Source: Nocardia grenadensis NBRC 108939 (GTDB taxonomy: Bacteria > Actinomycetota > Actinomycetes > Mycobacteriales > Mycobacteriaceae). From it: DNA of 64,000 nucleotides. The stretch's first letter is position 1. The number at the start of each line of letters is the position of its first letter. Below are positions 8,304-16,714 of the stretch, in pieces. Where the stretch lies: assembly GCF_001613445.1 (NCBI RefSeq), contig NZ_BDCJ01000002.1, positions 1-64,000 on the forward strand, written 5' to 3'. The position numbers and the translations under genes are program-made. The notes under the pieces were generated by a model. That model was not told the origin of the DNA. It was given only the letters and a program-made list of their open reading frames with translations, and searched no databases.

Positions 8304-9545
8304 TCAGAGGTGGGTGAGCAGATTCTCCAGCCGTTCGACCCGGGGTGTCTGCACCGGCGTGAACTCGGGCGGATGGTGGATCTCGACGCTGAGACGGTCG
8401 TCGTAGGTGGTGATGATGCTGGTACCGCCACCGGCCTGTGGGGGGCGGCGGCCGGTCGGATCGGGTTTGGCGATCATGGTGGTGCGGAAATCGTGGATCC
8501 GGAGCGTGGGCACCGACAGCCGGGGTAATCGACCCCAGTTCGTGGTCATCACCGTGTCGAACGGGTTGGCCGGTGGTGCGGCCAGGGTGTCGGGGAGTTG
8601 GAGCGGGGTCTGCTGGATATGGCCGGAGGCCAGGTCGGCGCGCAGGGCGTGGAACACTCCGCGTGCCAGGGCCGGGAGCGTGGCCTCGGTGCCGGGACCG
8701 GGCCGGTAACCGGCGAAGCCCAGGACATTCGTACCCTCGATCGGGCCGATAGAGGGCCGGACCCGGCGGCGTAGATCCACCGAGTACGAACACAGCAGTT
8801 CGTCGACCGGCAGCTGCCGGGCCTCGGATTCGGTGAGCAGCAGGGCGGCCGCCACCAGGCTGTGCACCGTCACCCCCACCCGGTGCCCGTACGCGACGAG
8901 CGCGCCGGTCTGCTCCCGGCTCAGCCGGCAGCGGTGGGTGACCAGGGGCGGGTACGGGTGTTCGTTCGCGTCGAGCGCATGCGCCGGGGGCAGCGGTGGT
9001 GCGACGCGTGGCGGCTCGATACCGCCCGGGACGGGCCGGCGCACGATGCCCCGGCGGGCGAGTAGATCCTCCACCGGCATCGGCTGCCGGCTGGGCGGGA
9101 GCGTGGGCGCCCGTCCGGCCGCGGCGGCCACATAGCAGTGCCACAGCTGCTCGAGCAGGTGCAGGGCATGGGTGGCGTCGGCAATGCTGTGGTGGACCAG
9201 CAGGGTGACGCTCGCGATATCCGCCGACCGCACCACGTGCAGTGTGCCCAGGGCTCGTCGCTGATCCGGGTCGGCGCCGGTGAGCAACTGTTCGGGATCG
9301 CCGTCGGCGACGGTCAGCACGACCTCGGGCGGGCCGGAGGTGACCAGGGTGTGCCCGACCGGCTCGGTGGGCGCGAGCTGCGCGCCGAGGATGGGATGGG
9401 CCGTGACCAGGAATTCGAAGGCGGCGGCCAGCGCGCTGAGATCGATCCGCCCGGACATTCGGGCACAGTATCCGACGAAAACCTCGCTGAATGCGAAGAT
9501 CTGTTCGCTGGGCGCCAGGGGGCGGATGACGGTTGCCGCGGTCAT
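8304..9545 (-). CDS. PapA5-like condensation/acyltransferase
   Basis: 413 residues. The active-site motif of the condensation/acyltransferase superfamily is present as HHSIAD at 118-123 (HHxxxD, where the second His is catalytic). The two-lobe architecture is also evident, with YSVDLRRRVRPSIG and a late FDTVMTTNWGRLP segment matching the second-lobe conserved regions. The length fits stand-alone PapA5 (phthiocerol dimycocerosyl transferase) proteins, which transfer acyl groups from a carrier onto alcohols. The usual DG is DA here. It is divergent from the siderophore-interacting protein gene, sharing a 152-base intergenic region with an iron-box-like site. The acyl donor and acceptor are unknown, and no polyketide synthase lies in the window. 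Confidence 0.8.
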   Translation of the reverse strand: MTAATVIRPLAPSEQIFAFSEVFVGYCARMSGRIDLSALAAAFEFLVTAHPILGAQLAPTEPVGHTLVTSGPPEVVLTVADGDPEQLLTGADPDQRRALGTLHVVRSADIASVTLLVHHSIADATHALHLLEQLWHCYVAAAAGRAPTLPPSRQPMPVEDLLARRGIVRRPVPGGIEPPRVAPPLPPAHALDANEHPYPPLVTHRCRLSREQTGALVAYGHRVGVTVHSLVAAALLLTESEARQLPVDELLCSYSVDLRRRVRPSIGPIEGTNVLGFAGYRPGPGTEATLPALARGVFHALRADLASGHIQQTPLQLPDTLAAPPANPFDTVMTTNWGRLPRLSVPTLRIHDFRTTMIAKPDPTGRRPPQAGGGTSIITTYDDRLSVEIHHPPEFTPVQTPRVERLENLLTHL

Positions 9546-9666
9546 GATGTGGTGCCTTCGTCCGGAGATTTGTGTGAGGTTAACCCAAAAACGGTTCCTT
9601 GCCGGATATTTCGGTCAGGACGAGACGGACGCTACACAACCGGGCGGATCCGGCTGGTACGTTCGC

Positions 9667-9685
9667 TTAGGTAAGCCTAATTAAT
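9667..9685. promoter_or_regulatory. IdeR/DtxR-like iron box
   Basis: TTAGGTAAGCCTAATTAAT at 9667-9685 matches the 19-base IdeR consensus (TTAGGTTAGSCTAACCTAA) at 14 positions, and its first 14 bases at 13. It ends 13 bases before the ATG of the siderophore-interacting protein, overlapping the likely promoter or leader. This predicts repression by Fe2+-IdeR when iron is plentiful. Confidence 0.65.
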
Positions 9686-9697
9686 GAAGGAGGCCGG

Positions 9698-10474
9698 ATG
9701 GCCAGAAAGCGCACGACCATGACCGTCGCCCGGACGGAGTGGCTCGGCCCCCATATCGTGCGGGTATATCTGGGTGATCCCGGATTCGACGATTTCGATG
9801 CCGGCGAGTTCACCGACGCGTATGTGAAACTGCTGTTCGACCGCCCCGACGGCGAGGTGATGCGCACATACACGGTCCGTTCGGTGGATACCGCGGCCCG
9901 CGAAATCGCCATCGACTTCGTGGTGCACGGCGACGAGGGGATCGCGGGCCCGTGGGCCGCCGCGGTACAGCCCGGCGAGCAGGTCACGTTCTTCGGGCCC
10001 GGCGGGGCCTACGCACCGCGCGCGGACGCCGACTGGCATCTGCTCGCCGGTGATGAGGCTGCCCTGCCCGCCATTTCCGCCGCCGTGGAGGCGCTGCCCG
10101 AGGGGGTGCCCGCGAAGGTGTTCATCGAGATCGCCGACCCTGCCGACGAGATCACCCTGACCACCAAGGCGCTGGTGGACGTCACCTGGGTACATCGCGG
10201 CGGCGCCGCGCACGAGGTCGGCGACGACCGCGCCGGTGACAACGCACCCCTGATCGGCGCGGTCCGGGCAGCGCCGTGGCTGCCGGGCCGGGTACAGGTC
10301 TTCATCCACGGGGAGGCGCAGGCTGTGATGCACAATCTGCGCCCCTACATCCGCAAGGAACGGGGCGTCTCCGCGGAGTTCGCTTCCATTTCCGGGTATT
10401 GGCGCCGGGGGCGGACCGAGGAGAGCTTCCGGGTCTGGAAGAAGGAACTCGCCGCGGCCGAGAGTCCCGGCTGA
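9698..10474 (+). CDS. Siderophore-interacting protein (flavin ferric reductase)
   Basis: 258 residues, ATG at 9698 with AAGGAGG five bases upstream. The protein has the SIP/ViuB architecture: an N-terminal FAD-binding beta barrel with the RTYTVRS flavin motif near residue 50, then a C-terminal NAD(P)H-binding-like lobe beginning near LAGDEAALPAISAA, and the C-terminal signature ISGYWRRGRTEESFRVWKKE. Such proteins reduce the ferric iron of imported siderophores in the cytosol. The iron box directly upstream supports iron regulation. No siderophore synthesis or uptake genes are seen nearby except the divergent PapA5-like acyltransferase, whose link to iron is unproven. Confidence 0.93.
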   Translation: MARKRTTMTVARTEWLGPHIVRVYLGDPGFDDFDAGEFTDAYVKLLFDRPDGEVMRTYTVRSVDTAAREIAIDFVVHGDEGIAGPWAAAVQPGEQVTFFGPGGAYAPRADADWHLLAGDEAALPAISAAVEALPEGVPAKVFIEIADPADEITLTTKALVDVTWVHRGGAAHEVGDDRAGDNAPLIGAVRAAPWLPGRVQVFIHGEAQAVMHNLRPYIRKERGVSAEFASISGYWRRGRTEESFRVWKKELAAAESPG

Positions 10475-10490
10475 GCGCGGTTCGGCGGTT

Positions 10491-11267
10491 CTAGTTCGCC
10501 GGGCAGTCCGCGCCGTTGGGGATCGGCAGGCAGATTCCCGCGGTCGCCGACAGCAGCAGGCCCGCTCCGGCCACGAGTGCGCCGAGGGCGACGGCCAGGA
10601 AGACGACCACCCAGAGCAGGCCCGGCAACCGGGTGAGCCGGGCCAGTTGATCGGCGTCGGTGGTGCCGTCGCGCATCCGTGAGCGGGTGCGCTGCAGTTC
10701 CAGTACCGGGCGGCTGCCGGCCAGTAACAGCAGCCACGTCGCGAGGTAGGCGAAGCCGGCCTGCAGCGCGTCCGAGCCGAACCACGACACCGCGAAAACC
10801 AGTGCGCCGGTGCTCACCACGGAGACGACGCCGTACACATTCCGGATCATCACGAGCATCACGGCCAGCGCGGCGATCGCGATCCACAGCATGAGGGTGA
10901 TGCGCCCGGCGCCCAGCAGTGCGGCGAACCCCAGCCCCACCAGGGGTGGGGCCGGGTAGCCGGCCAGTGCGGTCAGGATCATGCCGAGCCCGTAGGGTTT
11001 TCCGCTGGACACGGTGAGTCCCGATGTGTCCGAATGCAGGGTGATGGCATTGAGCCGGCGTCCGCTCAGCAACGCCACCAGTGCGTGCCCGCCCTCGTGT
11101 GCGATGGTGACCACATTGCGGGTGATCCGCCACAGCGGGCCGTAGGCCACCAGTACCAGTGCCGCCACGGCGGTGGCGAGTACCAGCCACGACGGCGGCG
11201 CCGCCTGGGTCGCCGTGAGCCGCTCCGCGATGGAACTGCTGCGGTCTATCAGATCACCGGTATCCAC
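10491..11267 (-). CDS. M50-like membrane metalloprotease
   Basis: 258 residues from a GTG start at 11267. A zinc-protease HExxH motif is present as HEGGH at about residue 57, inside or beside a membrane helix, followed by several further hydrophobic segments (about 5-6 in all). This is the layout of actinobacterial M50 family (peptidase_M50B-like) integral membrane proteins. The second-half NPDG-type ligand motif of classical site-2 proteases is not obvious, so catalytic activity is likely but not certain. Its end is only 16 bases from the end of the plus-strand SIP gene, so the two converge. Substrate unknown. Confidence 0.8.
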   Translation of the reverse strand: MDTGDLIDRSSSIAERLTATQAAPPSWLVLATAVAALVLVAYGPLWRITRNVVTIAHEGGHALVALLSGRRLNAITLHSDTSGLTVSSGKPYGLGMILTALAGYPAPPLVGLGFAALLGAGRITLMLWIAIAALAVMLVMIRNVYGVVSVVSTGALVFAVSWFGSDALQAGFAYLATWLLLLAGSRPVLELQRTRSRMRDGTTDADQLARLTRLPGLLWVVVFLAVALGALVAGAGLLLSATAGICLPIPNGADCPAN

Positions 11268-11504
11268 CGCCGCACCTTAACTGGGGAACGCGGCGGGGCG
11301 CGCGTCGCGGGTGGGGCCCGGTGATCGGGCGGTGCCGGTGGGCGCGGGCACGAAAACGAAGTATCTGTTGATGGGACGTCTCACTATCTTTGCCGACCCG
11401 AGTTCCGAGGTGGACCGAAGTCCGAGCGATGTGTCTGCCGGAGAAGGGCGGGTAACTATACGTTTGTCCATATCGGTTGCCGGTCGCTGGTGGAGGGAGC
11501 ACGG

Positions 11505-11933
11505 ATGTGCACGGGTGAGCAGTACGACCGCGAGCCTGAGGAGCCCGGGCAGACCTTCGAGGTGCCGGATCCGGTGGAGCTGATGCGGATCTGGTCGTCC
11601 GGCCCGGCGGCGCGCGAACGGCCCGGACCGGATTTCGAAACGGCCTTTCGGGTGGGGCTGGGCATGGCGCTGGCCCTGCTCGACGATTCGGATCCGTCCG
11701 GACGTCAGGTACTCGCCCGGCTCGAGGTGGCCGCCGCGCGCTGGGCGCGCGAGGAGGTGCCGCTGGAGATGATTCAGCACGCCCTGCACCAAGGGGTGAA
11801 AAGCGGTCTGGGCCTGCGTAATTCGGCCGAGCGCGTGGACGGAGGTTTCGTGGTCGATGTGCTCGATACGTTGACCGCGGCGGTGTCGCGCGCCTATGTG
11901 GCGCAGGTGCGCAGTCGCCCGGGGCCGGCGTGA
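11505..11933 (+). CDS. Stand-alone copy of the PucR-regulator N-terminal domain
   Basis: 142 residues from ATG 11505, which has GGAGGGAG immediately upstream; a GTG at 11490 is a weaker alternative. No DNA-binding motif is present. The sequence from RLEVAAARWAREEVPLEMI through the C-terminal VVDVLDTLTAAVSRAYV aligns closely with the N-terminal domain of the convergent PucR regulator at 11938-13155 (RLENAAAGWAREGVPIDTI and LVVEMLDKMTVCISMAYV), including the helix order and the H-H/Q-H turn between. The two genes end four bases apart, tail to tail. It is therefore best described as a paralogous, all-helical sensory or dimerization domain without an effector domain. It could form mixed dimers with the regulator. 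That role is an inference from similarity and position. Confidence 0.7.
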   Translation: MCTGEQYDREPEEPGQTFEVPDPVELMRIWSSGPAARERPGPDFETAFRVGLGMALALLDDSDPSGRQVLARLEVAAARWAREEVPLEMIQHALHQGVKSGLGLRNSAERVDGGFVVDVLDTLTAAVSRAYVAQVRSRPGPA

Positions 11934-11937
11934 AGGG

Positions 11938-13155
11938 TCAGCTCGCCCGGTAACTGCGCGCGACCAGCGCGGACCGCAGGTACCACAGGCCGGACGGCTG
12001 CGTGGGATCGAAGCCGGTGAGCTGGGCGACCCGTTTGAGCCGATAATCGATGGTGTTGGTGTGGATGTGCATGAGGCGCGCGGTCCGCTGTCGGTTCAGG
12101 TTGTTGCTGATATGGCGCTGCAGGGTTTCCAGCAGTTCCGGATGATCGTCGAGCGGATCCAGCAGCGAGCCGAGGTATTCGCGGCCGGGCCCGGGCCGGG
12201 TCAGCTGATATTCCAGCGCCATATCATCGAACCGGTACAGTCCGGGCACACAGTCGAGCCGCTGGACCATATCCAGCAGTTCGTGGGCCTGATCCGCCGC
12301 CGACGGCACCTCCGCGGTGGGGGCCTCCACCACCGCGGCGCTGACCGGCACCTGGGCGGCCCGCGACAGCTGCGCGACCAGTTCGTCGAGTTGCTCGCCG
12401 GTCAGAATATCGGCGGGTAGCAGGACGGTGCCGCCGTCGACGCTCAGCAGCGACAGCGCCGAATCCTCGCAGCGGGTCGCCAGTTCGGCCTGGACCCGGC
12501 GCAGTTTGCGGCGCGCGACCACCTTGCCGTCCAGCGCCGGGACCGCTTCGTCCGGATGGGCCGGAATGGCCATCGCCAGCACGGTGTAGGCGGGGGCGAT
12601 CTCGATCCCGCATTCGCGGGCCATGGTGGAGGTGCCGTGCCCGCCCAGCAGCGCGGAGGTCAGGGTGTGCACGGCGGTGTGGTGCTCGCTCACCACCGAC
12701 CGCAGTTCGCGGACGTAGGCCATGGAGATACAGACGGTCATCTTGTCCAGCATCTCGACGACCAGTTTGGCCCCGTCGACCAGCGCCGAATAGTCGGTGA
12801 CGGTCGCATGGGACACCACCAGGTCCAGGCCGAGCCGGAAACCCTCGTGCACGGCATGGTGGATGGTGTCGATCGGAACGCCTTCGCGTGCCCAGCCGGC
12901 GGCGGCGTTCTCCAGCCGCCGGGTCTTCTCCGGAATGTCCTTACCGTCGAGCATACTGACCGCGAGCTCGAGGCAGGTCCGGGTGATGGTGGTGACATCG
13001 CCGTGGATGGCGTCTCCCGGCAGCGTGCCGCAGGGGACCACGTTCTCGACGAAATGGCCCACCATATGGCGGGACAGTGTGCGCACATCCTGTAGCGGGG
13101 CGGACATGGGCTGGCCGGATAGGGTCAGCTTCGTTCTGGTCGTGTCGACGGTCAT
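11938..13155 (-). CDS. PucR-family transcriptional regulator
   Basis: 405 residues. The ATG at 13155 is chosen because AGAAGGAG lies eight bases upstream; a longer frame to 13287 lacks such a site. The N-terminal ~180 residues are helical (RsbRD-N-like) and match the neighbouring solo-domain gene. The middle resembles a GGDEF-like CdaR/PucR domain. The C-terminal PucR helix-turn-helix is clear: a segment ending TLQRHISNNLNRQRTARLM, then HIHTNTIDYRLKRVAQLTG. This HTH_30 class usually activates catabolic genes. A perfect 14-base palindrome lies about 120 bases upstream of the start (13275-13288). The target genes are unknown. Confidence 0.85.
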   Translation of the reverse strand: MTVDTTRTKLTLSGQPMSAPLQDVRTLSRHMVGHFVENVVPCGTLPGDAIHGDVTTITRTCLELAVSMLDGKDIPEKTRRLENAAAGWAREGVPIDTIHHAVHEGFRLGLDLVVSHATVTDYSALVDGAKLVVEMLDKMTVCISMAYVRELRSVVSEHHTAVHTLTSALLGGHGTSTMARECGIEIAPAYTVLAMAIPAHPDEAVPALDGKVVARRKLRRVQAELATRCEDSALSLLSVDGGTVLLPADILTGEQLDELVAQLSRAAQVPVSAAVVEAPTAEVPSAADQAHELLDMVQRLDCVPGLYRFDDMALEYQLTRPGPGREYLGSLLDPLDDHPELLETLQRHISNNLNRQRTARLMHIHTNTIDYRLKRVAQLTGFDPTQPSGLWYLRSALVARSYRAS

Positions 13156-13274
13156 GCTGCTGACTCCTTCTACCCCTGGGCGAGACTGCGGCTCCACAGT
13201 AATGATCATGTGTCGTATCCCGGGTGGCTTTGCGAACTCGACTGGACGACCGTGCAGGCACCGCCCGTCGAGCT

Positions 13275-13288
13275 TGTGACCGGTCACA
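13275..13288. promoter_or_regulatory. 14-base perfect palindrome TGTGACCGGTCACA
   Basis: Perfect dyad in the region between the divergent starts of PucR (13155) and the end of the lipoprotein gene (13318). Its core GTGACC-x-GTCACA recurs at 4365-4376. It is placed 120 bases before the PucR start, a reasonable distance for an operator. Confidence 0.4.
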
Positions 13289-13317
13289 GTGGTGCGAGTT
13301 ATGGTCGAATCCGCTGA

Positions 13318-13842
13318 TCAGACCGGAAACGCGGGTGCGAGAGTACTTGCCGCGCGCTCGGCTCGGGTACAGGCGTTCTCGGTGGCGCCCGGGGCGCTGT
13401 CGACCCGTACCCGCACCACGCCGCCGTCGGCGGTGGGCAGGGCGACGGTGCACGTTGCCGCGGTATCGGCGGCGCCGGTGTGCAGTAGCCGGCCGGTGCG
13501 GTCCACCAGAGTGACCTCGGTACGGGTGTCGCCGTCACCGGCGACCTCGTCCGGCGAACCGTCGGCGGAGAACAGCACACGCAGCGCGGCCCGCTCGCTG
13601 CTCCAGCCGCAGCCCGCCCAGCCCGGTTCCGTGGCCACATCGCGCCGGATCGAACCAGGCGCGAACCCCGATTCGGTGAGGAGACCGGCGGGGAGACCAC
13701 ACGGATCGAAGATCGCCGCGGGGTCCGTGGGCTCGGCCGCGCCTCCGCAGCCGGCCGTGAGGATCGCGACGGCGGCGGCCGGCCCACCGAGCAGAAGGCG
13801 GGAGGAAACGTCCCGGCGGCGCGAGCGTAGAAGTGCACCCAT
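13318..13842 (-). CDS. DUF3558-like lipoprotein
   Basis: 174 residues from ATG 13842 (a slightly longer frame to 13860 exists). It opens with basic residues (LLRSRRRD) and a hydrophobic core ending in the lipobox LTAGC, so it should be exported, lipidated on the cysteine and held on the outer face of the membrane. The mature part begins with DPCGLPAGLLTESGF, the hallmark of the DUF3558 family found widely in mycobacteria and nocardiae. The paired cysteines fit disulphides in an exported domain. Function is unknown for the family. It reads toward the PucR gene on the same strand, but the 160-base gap with a palindrome argues for separate control. Confidence 0.8.
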   Translation of the reverse strand: MGALLRSRRRDVSSRLLLGGPAAAVAILTAGCGGAAEPTDPAAIFDPCGLPAGLLTESGFAPGSIRRDVATEPGWAGCGWSSERAALRVLFSADGSPDEVAGDGDTRTEVTLVDRTGRLLHTGAADTAATCTVALPTADGGVVRVRVDSAPGATENACTRAERAASTLAPAFPV

Positions 13843-14051
13843 GACGCGGATGCTATCCACCGATCCCGCTGCGCCACAGCTGCTCTGTGCGGGTCACAAC
13901 GGCGCGGCGCGGGAACCAGTGTTGCTCCGCTGCACAAAGGAACGTGTCCGTCTCACCATGTGGAAATGCGGCGGCGTCTACGACGGTCGGGGGAATACGG
14001 TGGCCCGGCGATCGTGTTGAGGTGTCCGGTCCGGAGAAAGAGGGTGCGGCA

Positions 14052-15491
14052 GTGGTGGCGGAGACGGCGCGAACCGATGTGGGGCTCCGCTCCGAACGTG
14101 GCGCGATCCTCGGATCGCTCATGCTGGCCACCGGTCTGATCGCCCTCGATTCCACCATCATCGCGACCGCGGTGCTCACCATCACCGAGAGCCTGGGCGG
14201 TTTTGCGCAGTTCCCGTGGTTGTTCTCCGTCTATCTGCTCGCCCAGGCCGTCACGGTGCCGGTGTACGGCAAGATCGCCGATACGGTGGGCCGTAAACCG
14301 GTGATCCTGTTCGGCATCGCTGTCTTCGCGGTCGGCTCGCTGCTGTGCGGGCTCGCGGGCAGCATGCTGTGGTTGATCGTGTTCCGGGCCGTGCAGGGTA
14401 TCGGCGCGGGGGCCATCCAGCCCATGACCATGACCATCGCCGGTGATCTGTACACCCTGGCCGAGCGCGCCAAGGTGCAGGGCTATCTCGCGGGTGTCTG
14501 GGCCTTCTCCTCGGTCTCGGGTCCGCTGCTGGGTGGCGTCTTCGCCGAGTATGTCGGCTGGCGGTGGATCTTCCTGATCAATCTGCCGTTGTCGGCATGG
14601 GCCGGATGGATGCTGCTGCGCCACTTCACCGAAACCCCGGCCCGTCAGCGCCGGCGGGTGGACTACGCCGGGGCGCTGCTGCTGACCTCCGGAGCGGGTG
14701 CGCTGATTCTCGGGTTGCTCGAGGGCGGCCGTGCCTGGGCCTGGGATGCCCCCATCAGTATCGCGATCTTCGCCGGTGGCGCCGCGGTGCTGGTGTTGTT
14801 CGTCCTCGTGGAACGCCGGGCCGCCGATCCGGTGCTGCCACTGTGGCTTTTCACCCGGCGCGTGGTGATCGCCAGTTCGACGATCTCCGCCCTGGTGGGT
14901 GCGCTGCTGCTCGGTCTGACGTCCTATGTGCCGACCTTCACCCAGGGGGTGCTGGGTGCCGGTGCGGTGGTGGGCGGGCTGACGGTCGGCGCGCTGACCC
15001 TGGGCTGGCCGGTCTCGGCATCCCAGTCCGGCCGGGTATATCTGCGCATCGGCTTCCGGAGCACCGCACTCATCGGCGGGGCCACGGCCACGGTCGGTGC
15101 CGTCGGTACCCTGTTCATCGGGCCCACGACGTCCATCGCGCAGGTCGCGGCCACCTGTTTCGTCATCGGCCTCGGTATGGGGCTGGTGGCGAGCCCGACC
15201 TTGATCGCCGCGCAGACCAGCGCCACCTGGGGCGAACGTGGCGTGGTGACCTCGGTCAATATGTTCGCCCGGTCCATCGGCAGTGCCGTGGGTGTGGCAG
15301 TGTTCGGCGCACTCGTGAATTCCCGGGTGGGCGATACCGGCACCCCCTCGCCGACGGCGCTGGCCGAGGGGGTGCACTTGGTGTTCGTGGCGGTGGCCGT
15401 CATGGCCGTGGCCATTGTGGTCGCCTCCGCGGTGATGCCCGGCCGCGCGGAGGCGGCCGGGCATCACCGCACCGTCACTCCCCGGCGGTGA
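14052..15491 (+). CDS. MFS drug:H+ antiporter, DHA2-type
   Basis: About 479 residues from GTG 14052, with GAAAGAGGG upstream; longer starts (GTG 14022 or further) add only unlikely sequence. It is an integral membrane protein with some 12-14 hydrophobic helices. Motif A of the major facilitator superfamily is seen as YGKIADTVGRKPVI after helix 2, motif D1-like LIALDSTIIATAVLTI in helix 1 is typical of the DHA2 group (EmrB/QacA), and motif C-like GPLLGGVFAEYVGWRWIF follows helix 5. It should export lipophilic or cationic compounds at the expense of the proton gradient. Its last 17 bases overlap the end of the opposite-strand gene at 15475. Confidence 0.92.
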   Translation: MVAETARTDVGLRSERGAILGSLMLATGLIALDSTIIATAVLTITESLGGFAQFPWLFSVYLLAQAVTVPVYGKIADTVGRKPVILFGIAVFAVGSLLCGLAGSMLWLIVFRAVQGIGAGAIQPMTMTIAGDLYTLAERAKVQGYLAGVWAFSSVSGPLLGGVFAEYVGWRWIFLINLPLSAWAGWMLLRHFTETPARQRRRVDYAGALLLTSGAGALILGLLEGGRAWAWDAPISIAIFAGGAAVLVLFVLVERRAADPVLPLWLFTRRVVIASSTISALVGALLLGLTSYVPTFTQGVLGAGAVVGGLTVGALTLGWPVSASQSGRVYLRIGFRSTALIGGATATVGAVGTLFIGPTTSIAQVAATCFVIGLGMGLVASPTLIAAQTSATWGERGVVTSVNMFARSIGSAVGVAVFGALVNSRVGDTGTPSPTALAEGVHLVFVAVAVMAVAIVVASAVMPGRAEAAGHHRTVTPRR

Positions 15492-16458
15492 GCACCTCCA
15501 CCCGCTCCCCGGCATCGAATTCGATCACCTGGTGGACCCGCGAATCGCCGACGGGCCCGAGATCGGCGACGACGACGTCACCGCGCTGAGCGATCGATTC
15601 GACCAGGGCTTCCTGCGGATTACCGTCCGGTCCGGCGATCAGAATGCGGTCCCCGACCGCGAGTGCGTCGGCGCGGACCCCGCTGTCGATCAGGCGCGGC
15701 GTGAAAACGCCGCAGTAGGTGCGGCCGGCGGAGTCGCCGACGCCGCGCTGGGCGATCGTCCACCAGACGGGTGTGGTGCTGTCCCCCGCGGTCCGGCGGT
15801 GCCAGCGCAGCACCCGATCCCGGCCCGCTTCGGCGGCGGCCCGGTTCTCGTGCACCGAAACATGCCGACGTACCGGTGCGCTGCGCGGTTTCACGGTGCC
15901 CGCGGCACCGTCCACCACCAGGATCCAGGCGGCGGATTGTTCCTGATCGCGGGCCGCGTTCACGCGTTTGGCCAGCGCCTGGCCCGGCGTCGCGCCGAGC
16001 CGATCGGCGACCTCGGCCAGGTTCTCCGCCAGCCCGAGCGCGCGCAGGAAGGCGGCCACCTCGATTTCGGCGGTATCGAGCCGCTGGGCAAGCACCGGCA
16101 TGGGTGTGCGGTCACGCCAGGCGCCACGCGCGATGTGCTCGTGTTCGGTGAGCCAGAGCGCGGACGGACCGTGCCGATGATGGTCCAGTACCACCGCCCA
16201 CCAATCCCACTGCGGATCGGTCGCCATCCGGTCCTGGATCCAGCCGGCCCGGTCGTTCGCGCGTACCTTCTCCTCCGGTGGAACGAAGTTGCGCAGTGCC
16301 GCCTGGACGGCCGACGGCGTCCGCCCGAGTTCCGCGGCGATCTCGGGCAACCCCTTACCCGCCCGCAGTTCCGCGGCGATGGCCCGGTATTCCGATTCGC
16401 GCCACGACGTCCCGTGCTGACGCGGCGGCAGCAATCGTTCCTGTCCGATTTCACTCAT
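15475..16458 (-). CDS. Protein of unknown function with HTH-like N-terminus
   Basis: 327 residues from ATG 16458. The N-terminal 45 residues (SWRESEYRAIAAELRAGKGL, then PEIAAELGRTPSAVQAAL) look like a Myb/SANT- or sigma-like helix-turn-helix, suggesting DNA binding. The middle is helical with W-rich stretches. The C-terminal half is beta-rich, with several short repeats of charged and Gly-Asp turns, and no membrane segment. I recognise no named family for the rest. It overlaps the 3' end of the DHA2 exporter gene by 17 bases, tail to tail. The DNA-binding role is inferred from the first segment only. Confidence 0.6.
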   Translation of the reverse strand: MSEIGQERLLPPRQHGTSWRESEYRAIAAELRAGKGLPEIAAELGRTPSAVQAALRNFVPPEEKVRANDRAGWIQDRMATDPQWDWWAVVLDHHRHGPSALWLTEHEHIARGAWRDRTPMPVLAQRLDTAEIEVAAFLRALGLAENLAEVADRLGATPGQALAKRVNAARDQEQSAAWILVVDGAAGTVKPRSAPVRRHVSVHENRAAAEAGRDRVLRWHRRTAGDSTTPVWWTIAQRGVGDSAGRTYCGVFTPRLIDSGVRADALAVGDRILIAGPDGNPQEALVESIAQRGDVVVADLGPVGDSRVHQVIEFDAGERVEVLTAGE

Positions 16459-16674
16459 CACAGAACCCCCGGTTCCGAAGCGTCGGAGAGGCTTGCGGTG
16501 CGACCGGTCCGCCGGCCGAACATCACCCCTCCGACTGTGTCCTACCTGCATGATTTTACGTGGGGGGTCCGACAGAAAACGGCCTCACGGCGCCTGTTCG
16601 GGCCGGGACCGTAGGGTGAGTATTCGTTCCGGCGCAAGGATTTCGGTGCGCCCGAGCCGCTGGCGAACCCGGCC

Positions 16675-16698
16675 CGGCCCACCGGTGCCGGTGGGCCG
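16675..16698 (-). terminator. Hairpin downstream of secreted protein gene
   Basis: CGGCCCACCGG (16675-16685) and CCGGTGGGCCG (16688-16698) form a perfect 11-base inverted repeat with almost no spacer, 17 bases past the stop of the minus-strand gene ending at 16715. Confidence 0.5.
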
Positions 16699-16714
16699 CA
16701 GCCGAGTTCGTCGA

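Noticed and set aside
13887..14051. Long N-terminal extension of the DHA2 exporter
   Set aside because: The added residues are Arg/Ser/Cys-rich, not membrane-like, and the GTG at 14052 has a better Shine-Dalgarno sequence.
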